A stretch of 22,140 bases of DNA from DATJBC01 sp035515515 (GTDB lineage: Bacteria; Actinomycetota; Acidimicrobiia; Acidimicrobiales; UBA8190), in assembly GCA_035515515.1 (NCBI GenBank), contig DATJBC010000051.1:1-22140 (forward strand), read 5' to 3'. Made by a program: the position numbers and the translations under genes. A model generated the notes under the pieces. That model was not told the DNA's origin. It saw only the letters and a list, made by a program, of their open reading frames with translations, and ran no database searches. Shown piece by piece: positions 12,519-20,184 of the stretch. Numbering within the stretch: the first letter of the stretch is position 1; every line of letters begins with the position of its first letter.

Positions 12519-12536
12519 ATCGGGAGAACTCCCTAT
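12519..12536. promoter_or_regulatory. 18-bp palindrome between the divergent SnoaL-like gene and HD-LuxR paralogue 2
   Basis: ATCGGGAGAACTCCCTAT contains GGGAG-AA-CTCCC and matched AT ends. Against the palindrome at 10887-10904 it agrees at 12 of 18 positions and has the same AT-N-GGG-N6-CCC-N-AT layout. It overlaps where the -35 of paralogue 2 should be (9 bp before TATCGT). Its centre is about 43 bp before the SnoaL-like start, so one bound protein could act on both genes. Confidence 0.5.
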
Positions 12537-12545
12537 CTTGCGGTC

Positions 12546-12551
12546 TATCGT
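12546..12551 (+). promoter_or_regulatory. -10 element of a likely leaderless promoter for HD-LuxR paralogue 2
   Basis: TATCGT is followed by 8 nt and ATG at 12560, the same geometry as the promoter at 9284. The spacer GGCCC next to the start codon is also shared. No ribosome binding site is visible. Confidence 0.6.
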
Positions 12552-12559
12552 CGGGGCCC

Positions 12560-14080
12560 ATGCCCGAGGGGGTGACCCTGGTGGAGGTGGCGGCGCTCCT
12601 CGCCGTGGCGCAGGACCACGCCTTCGGGCAGCCCCCCGGCTCCCAGCTGCGGGCCACCGTGATCGGACAGCATCTGGCCCGGGCGGCGGGGGTCGAGGGC
12701 GCCGAGCAGGGTGCCACCTGGCTCACCTCGGCGCTGCGCTTCCTCGGGTGCACCGGCCATGCCTTCGACACGGCCGTCCTCCTGGGCGACGAGATCGCCT
12801 TCCGGGCCGACACCCTGCGTGCGGACCTGGCCGACCCCATGGACGTGGTGCGCCTCATGGTCGACCACGCCGGACCCGGGCTCTCGGGGTTCGCCAGGCT
12901 GCGCGCCGTCGCCGCGGTGCTCGCCGCGGGCCGCAAGCCGGCCGAGCTCAACTTCCGGATGGCCTGCGAGGTGGCCGACGCCTTCGCGCTCCGCCTGGGC
13001 CTCGACGAGACCGTCCGCGGCGCGCTGGCCGCGACCTTTGAGCGCTGGAACGGACGAGGCCTGCCGTCGGGGCTCAAGCGCGACGCCATCCCGCGGCCCA
13101 TGCGGATCGCCCACCTGAGCCAGGAGTTCGAGGTCCTGGCGCGCCTCGAGGGGATCGACGGGTCGTTGGGCACGATCAGGGCCCGGCGGGGCAAGGCCTA
13201 CGACCCCGCCCTCGCCGATCTCGTGCTGGCCGAGGGGGAGAAGTGGTGCGCCGCCCTGGAGGGACTCGACCCGTGGGACGAGGCGCTCTCGCTCGCCCCG
13301 TCCGGCGCGCGGCTCGACGAGCCCGGCACGCGGGGCGCCCTGGTCGTGCTGGCCGACTTCGCCGACCTCAAGTCCCCGTGGACCAGCGGCCACTCCCGTG
13401 CGGTGGCGGCGCTCGCCCTCGAGGCCGGCGGGGCCCTGGCCGAGGCGGCCGCGCTCGTGCACGACCTCGGGACGGTGGCGGTGCCCAACACGGTGTGGGA
13501 CAAGCCGGGGGCCTTCACCCGCGACGAGCGCGACCGGGCCGAGTCGCACGCGCTCGTCACAGACCAGCTGCTGCGGCGTCTCCCCGCCACCGCGTCCCTG
13601 GCCGAGGTGGCGTCGGGGGCCCACGAGCGTCTCGACGGCTCGGGCTACCACCGCCGCCTCTCCGCGGCGCACCTCGACGACGCCCAGCGCGTGGTGGCGG
13701 CGGCCGACTGCTACCAGGCGATGGTGTCGGACCGCCCGCACCGCCCCGCCCGGCCGACCGAGGAGGCGGCGGCCGAGCTACGGGCCATGGCCGGTGGCGG
13801 GCAGCTCGACGGCGAGGCCGTCGAGCGGGTCCTCGCCGCCGCCGGCCACCGCCGCAGCGCGCGGCCGCCCCTGCCCGCGGGCCTGACGGCCCGTGAGGCC
13901 GACGTGCTGCGCCTGCTCGCCCTGGGCCTCACCACCCGGGGCGTGGCGGAGCGGCTGGTGATCTCGCCCAAGACGGCGGACCACCACGTGCAGCACATCT
14001 ACGCCAAGATCGGCGTGTCGACCCGGGGGGCGGCCACGCTCTTCGCCATCGAGCACGGGGTCCTCCCGGCCGAGGTGTGA
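12560..14080 (+). CDS. Regulator with two HD-GYP-like halves and a C-terminal LuxR-type HTH (paralogue 2)
   Basis: This 506-residue protein is colinear with the product at 9298. The N-terminal half contains FERWNGRGLPSGLK, a worn version of HHERxDGxGYP. The second half (about 260-415) has the first histidine in SGHSRAVAAL, an intact HD pair in LVHDLGTVAVPN (H301, D302), WDKPGAFTRDER, SHALVTDQLL and GAHERLDGSGYHRRL, where one of the two HHE histidines is kept. It is thus closer to a working HD-GYP phosphodiesterase than paralogue 1. However, GK is replaced by GT after HD, and GYP reads GYH. Residues 441-506 are the LuxR HTH (GLTAREADVLRLLALGLTTR, SPKTADHHVQHIYAKIGV). Whether it cleaves c-di-GMP or only senses a ligand is unknown. 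The ATG at 12560 fits the promoter 8 nt upstream; an in-frame extension back to 11291 overlaps three other genes and is not credible. The crotonase gene follows closely. Confidence 0.85.
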   Translation: MPEGVTLVEVAALLAVAQDHAFGQPPGSQLRATVIGQHLARAAGVEGAEQGATWLTSALRFLGCTGHAFDTAVLLGDEIAFRADTLRADLADPMDVVRLMVDHAGPGLSGFARLRAVAAVLAAGRKPAELNFRMACEVADAFALRLGLDETVRGALAATFERWNGRGLPSGLKRDAIPRPMRIAHLSQEFEVLARLEGIDGSLGTIRARRGKAYDPALADLVLAEGEKWCAALEGLDPWDEALSLAPSGARLDEPGTRGALVVLADFADLKSPWTSGHSRAVAALALEAGGALAEAAALVHDLGTVAVPNTVWDKPGAFTRDERDRAESHALVTDQLLRRLPATASLAEVASGAHERLDGSGYHRRLSAAHLDDAQRVVAAADCYQAMVSDRPHRPARPTEEAAAELRAMAGGGQLDGEAVERVLAAAGHRRSARPPLPAGLTAREADVLRLLALGLTTRGVAERLVISPKTADHHVQHIYAKIGVSTRGAATLFAIEHGVLPAEV

Positions 14081-14102
14081 GCCCGTGGGCCAAGATGCAC
14101 AC

Positions 14103-14813
14103 ATGAGCGGCCTCCTCACCTACGAGCTCGGCGACGGTGTCGCCACCATCACCGTCGACGACGGCAAGGTCAACGCCCTGTCGCCCGCCATGCTGGGCGA
14201 GATCGGCACGGCCCTCGACCGGGCCGACGCCGACGGCGCCGTGGTGCTGCTCACCGGCCGACCCGGGATGTTCTCGGCCGGCTTCGACCTGCGGGTGCTG
14301 GGCGCCGGTGGCGCCGGGGCCGCGGAGATGCTGCGCGCCGGGTTCGAGCTGTCGTACCGCCTCCTCAGCTTCCCCGCCCCGGTGGTCATCGCCTGCAGCG
14401 GCCACGCGCTGGCCATGGCCGTGTTCCTCGTGCTGTCGGGTGACTACCGCCTGGGAGCCGACGGGGCGTTCCGCATCGGCGCCAACGAGGTGGCCATCGG
14501 CCTCACCATGCCCCGTGCGGCCATCGAGGTGTGCCGCCAGCGCCTGGCTCCCGCCCACTTCCACCGGGCGGTGAACAACGCCGAGATCTACACCCCGGCC
14601 GCGGCGGTGGCGGCGGGGTTCCTCGACGAGGTGGTGGCCCCCGAGGGCCTGGCGGCGCGTGCCCGCGAGCGGGCCCTCGCCCTGGGCGCCCTCGACCGCG
14701 CCGCGCACCGTGCCACCAAGCTCCGGGCCCGCCACGGCGCCCTCGAGGCGCTGCGGGCGGCCATCGGCACCGACGACGCCGAGGTCCGCGCGCTCATGGG
14801 CGTGACTGCCTGA
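14103..14813 (+). CDS. Crotonase-fold enzyme (enoyl-CoA hydratase/isomerase family)
   Basis: A 236-residue protein of slightly short family length. The oxyanion-hole regions are GRPGMFSAGFDLRVLG (52-67) and CSGHALAMAVFLVLSGDYRLGA (98-119). The second catalytic position of hydratases is kept as E129 in GANEVAIGL. The first position (Glu144 of the rat hydratase) is F108, and the glycine run there reads ALAMAV. Having only the second acid resembles delta3-delta2 enoyl-CoA isomerases rather than hydratases. Substrate specificity cannot be assigned. The ATG at 14103 matches the family N-terminus (LLTYELGDGVATITVD); a GTG at 14085 is an alternative adding six residues. No clear ribosome binding site is seen. 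It begins 22 bp after HD-LuxR paralogue 2 and is probably read from the same transcript. Confidence 0.85.
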   Translation: MSGLLTYELGDGVATITVDDGKVNALSPAMLGEIGTALDRADADGAVVLLTGRPGMFSAGFDLRVLGAGGAGAAEMLRAGFELSYRLLSFPAPVVIACSGHALAMAVFLVLSGDYRLGADGAFRIGANEVAIGLTMPRAAIEVCRQRLAPAHFHRAVNNAEIYTPAAAVAAGFLDEVVAPEGLAARARERALALGALDRAAHRATKLRARHGALEALRAAIGTDDAEVRALMGVTA

Positions 14814-14839
14814 CCGCGCCGGGGCCGGCGGCGTAGGCT
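14811..14839 (+). promoter_or_regulatory. Promoter for the secreted LppX/LprG-like protein
   Basis: TGACCG (14811-14816) and TAGGCT (14834-14839) are separated by 17 bp, a good -35/-10 pair overlapping the stop codon of the crotonase gene. It would give a leader of about 80 nt with an AGGGGGA ribosome binding site before the GTG at 14926. Confidence 0.45.
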
Positions 14840-14925
14840 CGTGGTGCCGGGGCGGGGTCAGGCCGCCCGCCGGGGCCGTCACTCCGACGGCGTCCGGGAC
14901 GGCAGGGGGAAGCGGGGGTGCTGCG

Positions 14926-15744
14926 GTGAGGCGTCGCACGACGGTGCTGGGGTCGCTGGGTGTGGTCGTCGCCCTGGGGGTGGGGTCGGTGGCGCTCGTG
15001 GGGTCGAGCGCGGCGGCCCGCCCCAAGAGGCACGCGGCGGCCCTGGCCGTGGCGTCGCCCGCCACCACCGTGTCGTTCACCTTCTCGGCGCGGGTGGGCG
15101 GTCTCGGCAAGAACCCGGTGTCGCTCACGGGTTCGGGGCAGGCCGACTTCGTGCACGACGCGCTGGCGGTCACCGTCGAGGTGCCCGGTGCCCTGGCCCG
15201 CCTCATCCCCGGCGGCAACCCCGGCGGTGAGGCCGTCGACCTCGTGCTGTCGGGCGGCACCGTCTACGCCCAGGTGCCGGGGCTCTCCAGCCTCACCGGC
15301 ACGCCGTGGATCTCCGTGGCGCTGCCCGCCGGGGCCACGTCCGCCCTCCCCGGCGTCTTCAGCGAGGTGGCCGGGGCGCTCGGCAACGTGAACGAGATCC
15401 TGTCCTTCGCCACCGCCCACCACGCCAAGGTGCGGTCGCTCGGCACCTCCACCGTGCACGGCACCACCGTGACCGGCGAGCAGATCACGGCCCGCTCCAA
15501 GGGGGTGCGCATCGGGGCCCGTCTGTGGACGGCGGCCTCGGGTGACCTCGTGCGGGCGGTGGTGGGCCTCGGCCAGGGGACCCGCGGCATCACGGCCACC
15601 GTCGACCTGGGCCGCTACGGCGCGCCGGTGACCGTCACCGTGCCGCCCCCCGCACAGGTGAAGGCCATCCCGCTGTCGCTCGTCGAGTCGGTGGTGGGCG
15701 GCCTCGTGTCCAAGCTGCACCTGGGCGCCCTCGCCGGCCTGTAG
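14926..15744 (+). CDS. Secreted LppX/LprAFG-like protein
   Basis: A 272-residue exported protein. Residues 1-4 are basic (MRRR), about 7-27 hydrophobic, and SSAAA around 27-31 is a likely signal-peptidase I site. No cysteine follows, so unlike mycobacterial LppX and LprG it is not a lipoprotein. The mature part alternates strands such as TVSFTFSARVGG, VSLTGSGQADFV, AVDLVLSGGTVYAQVPG and GTTVTGEQITA. This fits the half-barrel fold that carries lipids in the LppX/LprAFG family. The match is by pattern, not by a diagnostic motif. A role in lipid or lipoglycan transfer at the envelope is inference from the family. The GTG start at 14926 is preceded by AGGGGGAAG about 14 nt upstream. It stands alone behind the crotonase gene with its own promoter candidate. 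Confidence 0.7.
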   Translation: MRRRTTVLGSLGVVVALGVGSVALVGSSAAARPKRHAAALAVASPATTVSFTFSARVGGLGKNPVSLTGSGQADFVHDALAVTVEVPGALARLIPGGNPGGEAVDLVLSGGTVYAQVPGLSSLTGTPWISVALPAGATSALPGVFSEVAGALGNVNEILSFATAHHAKVRSLGTSTVHGTTVTGEQITARSKGVRIGARLWTAASGDLVRAVVGLGQGTRGITATVDLGRYGAPVTVTVPPPAQVKAIPLSLVESVVGGLVSKLHLGALAGL

Positions 15745-15946
15745 TCGGGGGCTGCCGCCGCGCCCGCGGGCGGGTGGGCGGTGCGTTCGATCGGCACAGG
15801 CGCCGACTGCCTTCCCCGGCCGGCGGCGGCCACCGCGCCGTATGTGCAGCGCTCCCCGGGCCCCGACGAGACGCTCGAGGCGGTCGGGTCCGCCCCGAAC
15901 GGGTCATCGGGAGAGGCCCTGCCCCGGTTCTGTGCGCCCGGAGCGC
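15745..15946. other. Convergent intergenic region
   Basis: The 202 bp lie between the converging LppX-like and diguanylate cyclase genes. They contain the perfect palindrome CGCCCGCGGGCG (15761-15772) in a G/C-rich stretch that could slow transcription. There is no T tract and no credible gene. Confidence 0.35.
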
Positions 15947-17659
15947 CTAGGCGGGGCCGGCGGGTCTCTCGCTCCGCACGTGCGCCCCGGTTGCCCCGGC
16001 GGGGTGGACGGTGCCGTCGCCGGCGGAGGTGGGCACCTCGGCGCCGAACACGACGTACCCGTGCTTTCCCCTCGCCTTTGCCTCATAGAGCGCCACGTCG
16101 GCATCACGAAGGAGCTGGGCGGCGCCGTCGCGAGCGCCGACTGCGACGCCGATGCTGGCGCGGATGCTGAGCGGTCCCACGCGCTCGTCTTCGACGGTGA
16201 ACGGCCGCGTGAACGCAGTCAGGATCCGTTCTGCGACGAGCTCGGGACCGATGCCGCCGAGCTCCCCTTCTGCCAGGACGACGAACTCGTCGCCGCCGAG
16301 GCGTCCGACGCTGTCATTGGCTCGCAGGGTCTCGGCGAGACGGACGGCGACCGCCCTGAGCAACTGGTCGCCGACATGGTGGCCGAAGGTGTCGTTCACA
16401 TCCTTGAAGTTGTCGAGGTCGACGAACAGAGCCCCGACCAGCAGGGGATGGCGCTGCGCGCGCATCAGCATCTGCTCCGCCCGATCGAGGATGAGCTGCC
16501 GGTTGGGTAGGTCGGTGAGCCAGTCGTAGAGCGCTTGGTGCCGGAGCTGTCGAGTTCGCTTGTCCACCAACCGGAGGGCCATCGAGCGCGATCGCGTCAG
16601 GAGGACGAAGAGCACCAGAAGCATGCAGCTCAGGGCGGCGCCGGTCGCACCAACCCAGAGGGCCTGGGGCAGGGCGTTGGACCGCGCGGAGCCGGTCACC
16701 TTGATGATCCACGACCCACCCGCTTCGATGGTCTGGGACCGTGTGAACGTCGGGCCGGTCGGCGGCGAACCCGCCGACGCCACGGCGACGACCCCGGAGC
16801 CGGGCTCCTTGAACGAGAGGCTCACCGACACGCCAGCGTGCTCGGCCGCTTCGGATCGAAGCAGGTGCGGCCCGTTGAACGTGGCGACGATCCATCCGTG
16901 CAGGAGATCGCGGCGGCCACCAGCGGTCGGTGGCGTCGTGACGCCGTCGTATACGGGCATGAAGACGACGAAGAGGCCACCGAGACCCTTGGTCTTGGCG
17001 ATCGCGCCGGCCGCCAGGACCGTGATCTGACCGGTGTCGGCTGCCTGTGTCAGCAGGGAAGGAATCGGAGAGGGGCCGTTGTCGGGCGGAATCGTCGCGC
17101 TGCAGAAATCAAAGGTGGGAGGAATGACCCGCGCCGCCGGCGACGTGGCTATGCCGAATCGCTGAAGGCAGTACTGTGACCGCCTCCCCGCCGGGAAGAC
17201 GGCGTACGGAGTGGAGACGGGTTCGTTGATGGGCGGATCGGCCAGGACTTGGGCGCCAAAGGCAGCCAACTGAGATGGAAGGACGCGTTGGACGAAGCCG
17301 AATCCGACCCCCCCGGGGTAGCGGTGCTCGATGCCGAGGGATTGGAACCACTTGGCGAGCTCATGATTGGACAGTGTGGGCAGAGCCAAGATGCCGCCGC
17401 GTTGGATGGCGACGAAGTCCTCGTCTCTGGCCAGGGCCGAACTGACCCCCGTCGAGACGGCGGAAGCGTCTCTGGCGAAGGCGGCCCCGGCCTGATCTTG
17501 GACATGGGTGTGCCATCCGAGCGCGCCCAGTGCTGACAACACCATTCCCGACGCGAACACGATGCACACCACAGCGTTCCAGAGGCGCAGGCGCCCGCGA
17601 ACGGGAGTGGCCAGATCGGCCGGTTCTCCGGTGACTTCGGGATCCCACCTCGTCGCCAT
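15947..17659 (-). CDS. Membrane diguanylate cyclase with CHASE sensor domain
   Basis: A 570-residue protein. Transmembrane helices at about 27-49 and 333-355 flank an outside CHASE-type domain recognised by NHELAKWFQSLG (98-109), RYPGGVGFGFVQRV (113-126) and HGWIVATFNG (254-263). Three cysteines in it (C164, C186 and possibly others) may pair. The cytoplasmic GGDEF domain (about 375-540) begins YDWLTDLPNRQL and keeps the metal-binding VDLDNFK region and GGDEF at 455-459. It therefore should make c-di-GMP from two GTP. The product-inhibition site RAND (446-449), five residues before GGDEF, is intact. The ATG at 17659 gives a normal cytoplasmic start; I see no strong ribosome binding site. Codons ending in A or T and AT-rich words are more frequent here than in the neighbours, which hints at separate ancestry. 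The c-di-GMP made could be the ligand or substrate of the nearby HD-GYP-like regulators; that link is inference. Confidence 0.9.
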   Translation of the reverse strand: MATRWDPEVTGEPADLATPVRGRLRLWNAVVCIVFASGMVLSALGALGWHTHVQDQAGAAFARDASAVSTGVSSALARDEDFVAIQRGGILALPTLSNHELAKWFQSLGIEHRYPGGVGFGFVQRVLPSQLAAFGAQVLADPPINEPVSTPYAVFPAGRRSQYCLQRFGIATSPAARVIPPTFDFCSATIPPDNGPSPIPSLLTQAADTGQITVLAAGAIAKTKGLGGLFVVFMPVYDGVTTPPTAGGRRDLLHGWIVATFNGPHLLRSEAAEHAGVSVSLSFKEPGSGVVAVASAGSPPTGPTFTRSQTIEAGGSWIIKVTGSARSNALPQALWVGATGAALSCMLLVLFVLLTRSRSMALRLVDKRTRQLRHQALYDWLTDLPNRQLILDRAEQMLMRAQRHPLLVGALFVDLDNFKDVNDTFGHHVGDQLLRAVAVRLAETLRANDSVGRLGGDEFVVLAEGELGGIGPELVAERILTAFTRPFTVEDERVGPLSIRASIGVAVGARDGAAQLLRDADVALYEAKARGKHGYVVFGAEVPTSAGDGTVHPAGATGAHVRSERPAGPA

Positions 17660-17908
17660 ACATGCCTGTTATCGGCCAATTTCTCGACAATCATTAGACA
17701 CCCCGATCGATGGGGCGTGCGGGAGGACGGCACACTCGGTCGCGCCGGCAGGCACGCCCGGGTGCATCACCACCAACGGCACCACCTGCTCTCGTCGAGG
17801 GCGCCTGGCGTCAGGGCATCCCGTCCGACCACGTGCGAAGGCTCGCCCCCGGTGCACAGGGTCGAGAGCCCCCTGCGGTGAGCCGGGGCACCGCCACGGC
17901 CTGGCTGC
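17660..17908. other. Intergenic region between the permease end and the diguanylate cyclase start
   Basis: These 249 bp include the upstream region of the cyclase (minus strand). The first 40 bp are unusually AT-rich for this window (TAATGATTGTCG and GATAAC on the minus strand, the latter 8 nt before the ATG), which may be its promoter. The remainder is GC-rich with no frame, repeat or RNA that I can support. Confidence 0.35.
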
Positions 17909-19255
17909 CTACGAGGCGTGCGCCGCCACGATCTCGCGCAGGTGCACGCGGCCGCCGGTTCGCAGGATGGCCCGGTTGTAGATGACGGCCGCGCCGCGCG
18001 ACACGAGCACGATTCCCACCAGGGTGAGGGCGACGGAGACGAGGAACTGCCACCACGTGGCTTCGCCCAGGCCCACGAGGACCGGCATGGAGAACGGGGC
18101 GGTGGGGGGCAGGTAGGCGAGCACCTTCACGAGCGTCGAGGCCCCGCCCGACCCGAGCGCGGTGAACGAGGTGATGTAGCCGAGCAGGATGGGCAGCTGC
18201 AGGGGGAACGCCAGGCTCTGCACCTGCTCCTGGCGGTCCGCCAGCGATCCGCCGGCGGCGTACACCCAGCAGTAGAAGGCGTAGCCGAGCACCACCCACA
18301 ACAGCGCGCTCACCACCTCGAGCGGGGCCGTGCCGTGCAGGAGGGTGGACCCCTCGGCCGCTCCCAGCCCCAGGGCGACACCCACGATCAGCGCGGCCTG
18401 CAACATGGCCACCGCCCCGATGCCGATCACCTTCCCGGCCAACAGCTGGCGGGCCCGCAACGTCGACAACAGGACCTCGATGACGCGCGACGACTTCTCC
18501 TCGATGACGCCCATGAGGAGCCACGTGCCGTACTGGGTGAGCAGGATGTAGGTGAGGATGAGGCCGTAGACGGCGGTGGTGCGGGCCGTCTGGTTGCGCT
18601 GGGGCGGCTTGAGGCTCGTGACGGGCAGGGGCCGGGGATGGGCGAGCTCGGCGGCGTGCGCCGGTGCGATGCCGGCCTGCTCGAGCCCGCCCTGCAGGCT
18701 GACCGACGCCGCCAGGGCCCGCACGAACACGGCGTCGCTCGAGGTGTCGCTGGAATCGAGCGACTGGTTCACCACGATGCGCCGGGTGCCGTCGAGCACC
18801 GCCACCAGTTTCCCGCTGCGCAGCGCATCCTCGGCCTGGGCCAACGACGGTTCGGACACCAGGTTCACCTCGAGCTTGAGCGCGTCCCCCGTCGCCACCA
18901 CCGTGGCGCGCAGCGGTGTCGACAACGTCCCCACCACCCCGACGTGCTGGGCGCTCTGCTTGCCCTTGGTGAGCACGGGGATGGTCACGGCCGCCGCCAC
19001 GGCGAGGAGGATCACCAAGGTGGCGATGCGGAAGGTGCGGCCCTTCAGGCGCTCCCGGATCTCACGGCGCGCCACCAGGCCCACGTCCCCGCCCACCCGG
19101 TCGATGAAGGCCCCCAACCCCGCCACCGGCGACGCCGTCGTGGGGCCGGGGGCCTGGTCCACCCCGCCCCCGGCGCGCCGGGCACGGCCCCGCACGCGCA
19201 TGGCGATGCGCGCCACCAGGATCGCCGCCGCCGCCACGAGGATGGCGTACTTCAC
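17909..19255 (-). CDS. ABC-2 type permease (NatB-like)
   Basis: A 448-residue membrane subunit of an ABC exporter. A first hydrophobic segment (1-18) is followed by a basic, Gly-rich linker, then the domain core. The core starts at VARREIRERLKGRTFRIATLVILL (helix near 77-95), has a large outside domain at about 100-230, and five or so helices from about 235 to 435. The sequence VIEEKSSRVIEVLLSTLRARQLLAGKVIG is characteristic of NatB/YhaP-type permeases, where it contacts the ATPase. Bacillus NatAB exports sodium; other members export drugs or have unknown cargo, so the substrate is open. The extra N-terminal helix is not usual for the family. The GTG start at 19255 lies 13 bp after the ATPase stop, with GGTGAG just upstream. 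It is the last gene of the lhr-nucleosidase-ATPase-permease run. Confidence 0.88.
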   Translation of the reverse strand: MKYAILVAAAAILVARIAMRVRGRARRAGGGVDQAPGPTTASPVAGLGAFIDRVGGDVGLVARREIRERLKGRTFRIATLVILLAVAAAVTIPVLTKGKQSAQHVGVVGTLSTPLRATVVATGDALKLEVNLVSEPSLAQAEDALRSGKLVAVLDGTRRIVVNQSLDSSDTSSDAVFVRALAASVSLQGGLEQAGIAPAHAAELAHPRPLPVTSLKPPQRNQTARTTAVYGLILTYILLTQYGTWLLMGVIEEKSSRVIEVLLSTLRARQLLAGKVIGIGAVAMLQAALIVGVALGLGAAEGSTLLHGTAPLEVVSALLWVVLGYAFYCWVYAAGGSLADRQEQVQSLAFPLQLPILLGYITSFTALGSGGASTLVKVLAYLPPTAPFSMPVLVGLGEATWWQFLVSVALTLVGIVLVSRGAAVIYNRAILRTGGRVHLREIVAAHAS

Positions 19256-19268
19256 TGCCGCTCACCGG

Positions 19269-20159
19269 TCACCGGGACACCGCCTCACGGAACACCTCCG
19301 ACAGGCGGCGCCGCTCGAAGCCGAACTGCTCGACGGCGCCCGCCGCCATGGCGGCGGCCAGCACGGCCTGGGGGTCGGTGCCCTCGTCGAGCACGAGGCG
19401 CACCGCCCCGCCGTCCACGCGCGAGACCGCCGCGCCGGGCACGGCGCGCGCCCAGTCCCCCGACCAGTCGCCCTCGACCTTCACCACCAGACGCCGGCGC
19501 CCGCCGGTGGTGATCTCGTCGACCGAGCCTTCGGCCACCAGCCGGCCGTGGTCGATGATGGCCACCGACTGGCACAGGTCCTCCACCAGGTCGAGCTGGT
19601 GGCTCGAGAACAGCACCCCGCGCCCCGCGGCAGCCTGCTCGGCGAGCACGCTGCCGATGGCGTCGACGCCCACCGGGTCGAGGCCCGACAGCGGCTCGTC
19701 GAGGACGAGCAGCTCGGGCTCGTGCACGAGCGAGGCGGCCAGCTGGGCCCGCTGCTGGTTGCCGAGCGACAGCGCCTCGACCTTGGACTGCGCCCGGTCG
19801 GCGACCCCGAGGCGCTCCAGCCAGTGCATGGCCGCCCGCCGGGCGTCCGTGGCGGGGACGCCGTGCAGCCGGGCCAGGTACTCGATCTGCTCCACGACCA
19901 CCATGCCCGGGTACAGGCCGCGCTCCTCGGGCATGTAGCCGAAGCGGCGCCGTTCGGCGGCGGTGATGGGGGCGTCCTTCCAGCGCACCGAGCCCGACTC
20001 CAGCGCCACCAGCCCGAAGGCGGCGCGCATGGCGGTGGTCTTGCCCGCCCCGTTGGGCCCGAGGAAGCCGAAGACCTGGCCCGGGGGCACGGTGAACGAC
20101 AGCCCGTCGAGCGCCACCACGGGGCCGTAGCGCCTGGTGAGCGCGTCGAATTCGAGCAT
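19269..20159 (-). CDS. ABC transporter ATPase (NatA-like)
   Basis: A 296-residue nucleotide-binding subunit, partner of the permease at 17909. Walker A is GPNGAGKT (34-41), the signature is LSLGNQQR (130-137, a NatA-type variant of LSGGQ), Walker B is LLVLDEP (150-156), and the H-loop histidine is H187 in FSSHQLDLVEDL. Residues from about 210 form the extra C-terminal domain seen in NatA/DrrA-type ATPases, which ends FGFERRRLSEVFREAV. The ATG at 20159 is chosen because the protein then begins MLEFDALTRRYG like its family and GGGGAGGA lies about 11 nt upstream. A longer start at 20258 would overlap the nucleosidase gene. It begins 25 bp after that gene, supporting one transcript. Confidence 0.93.
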   Translation of the reverse strand: MLEFDALTRRYGPVVALDGLSFTVPPGQVFGFLGPNGAGKTTAMRAAFGLVALESGSVRWKDAPITAAERRRFGYMPEERGLYPGMVVVEQIEYLARLHGVPATDARRAAMHWLERLGVADRAQSKVEALSLGNQQRAQLAASLVHEPELLVLDEPLSGLDPVGVDAIGSVLAEQAAAGRGVLFSSHQLDLVEDLCQSVAIIDHGRLVAEGSVDEITTGGRRRLVVKVEGDWSGDWARAVPGAAVSRVDGGAVRLVLDEGTDPQAVLAAAMAAGAVEQFGFERRRLSEVFREAVSR

Positions 20160-20184
20160 CAGGCCGTTCGTCCTCCCCGGTCGG

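Noticed and set aside
12519..12536. LexA/SOS box
   Set aside because: The palindrome contains GAAC but lacks the GAAC-N4-GTTC arrangement of actinobacterial LexA sites.
11291..12559. In-frame extension upstream of HD-LuxR paralogue 2
   Set aside because: It would overlap the methyltransferase, the small protein and the SnoaL-like gene and reads as low-complexity sequence. The promoter 8 nt before 12560 supports the shorter start.
12545..13741. Minus-strand open frame of 398 codons opposite HD-LuxR paralogue 2
   Set aside because: Antisense to a gene with clear HD and HTH motifs; no domain visible.
15757..15780. Intrinsic terminator between the LppX-like and cyclase genes
   Set aside because: The palindrome is strong but has essentially no loop and no following T run.
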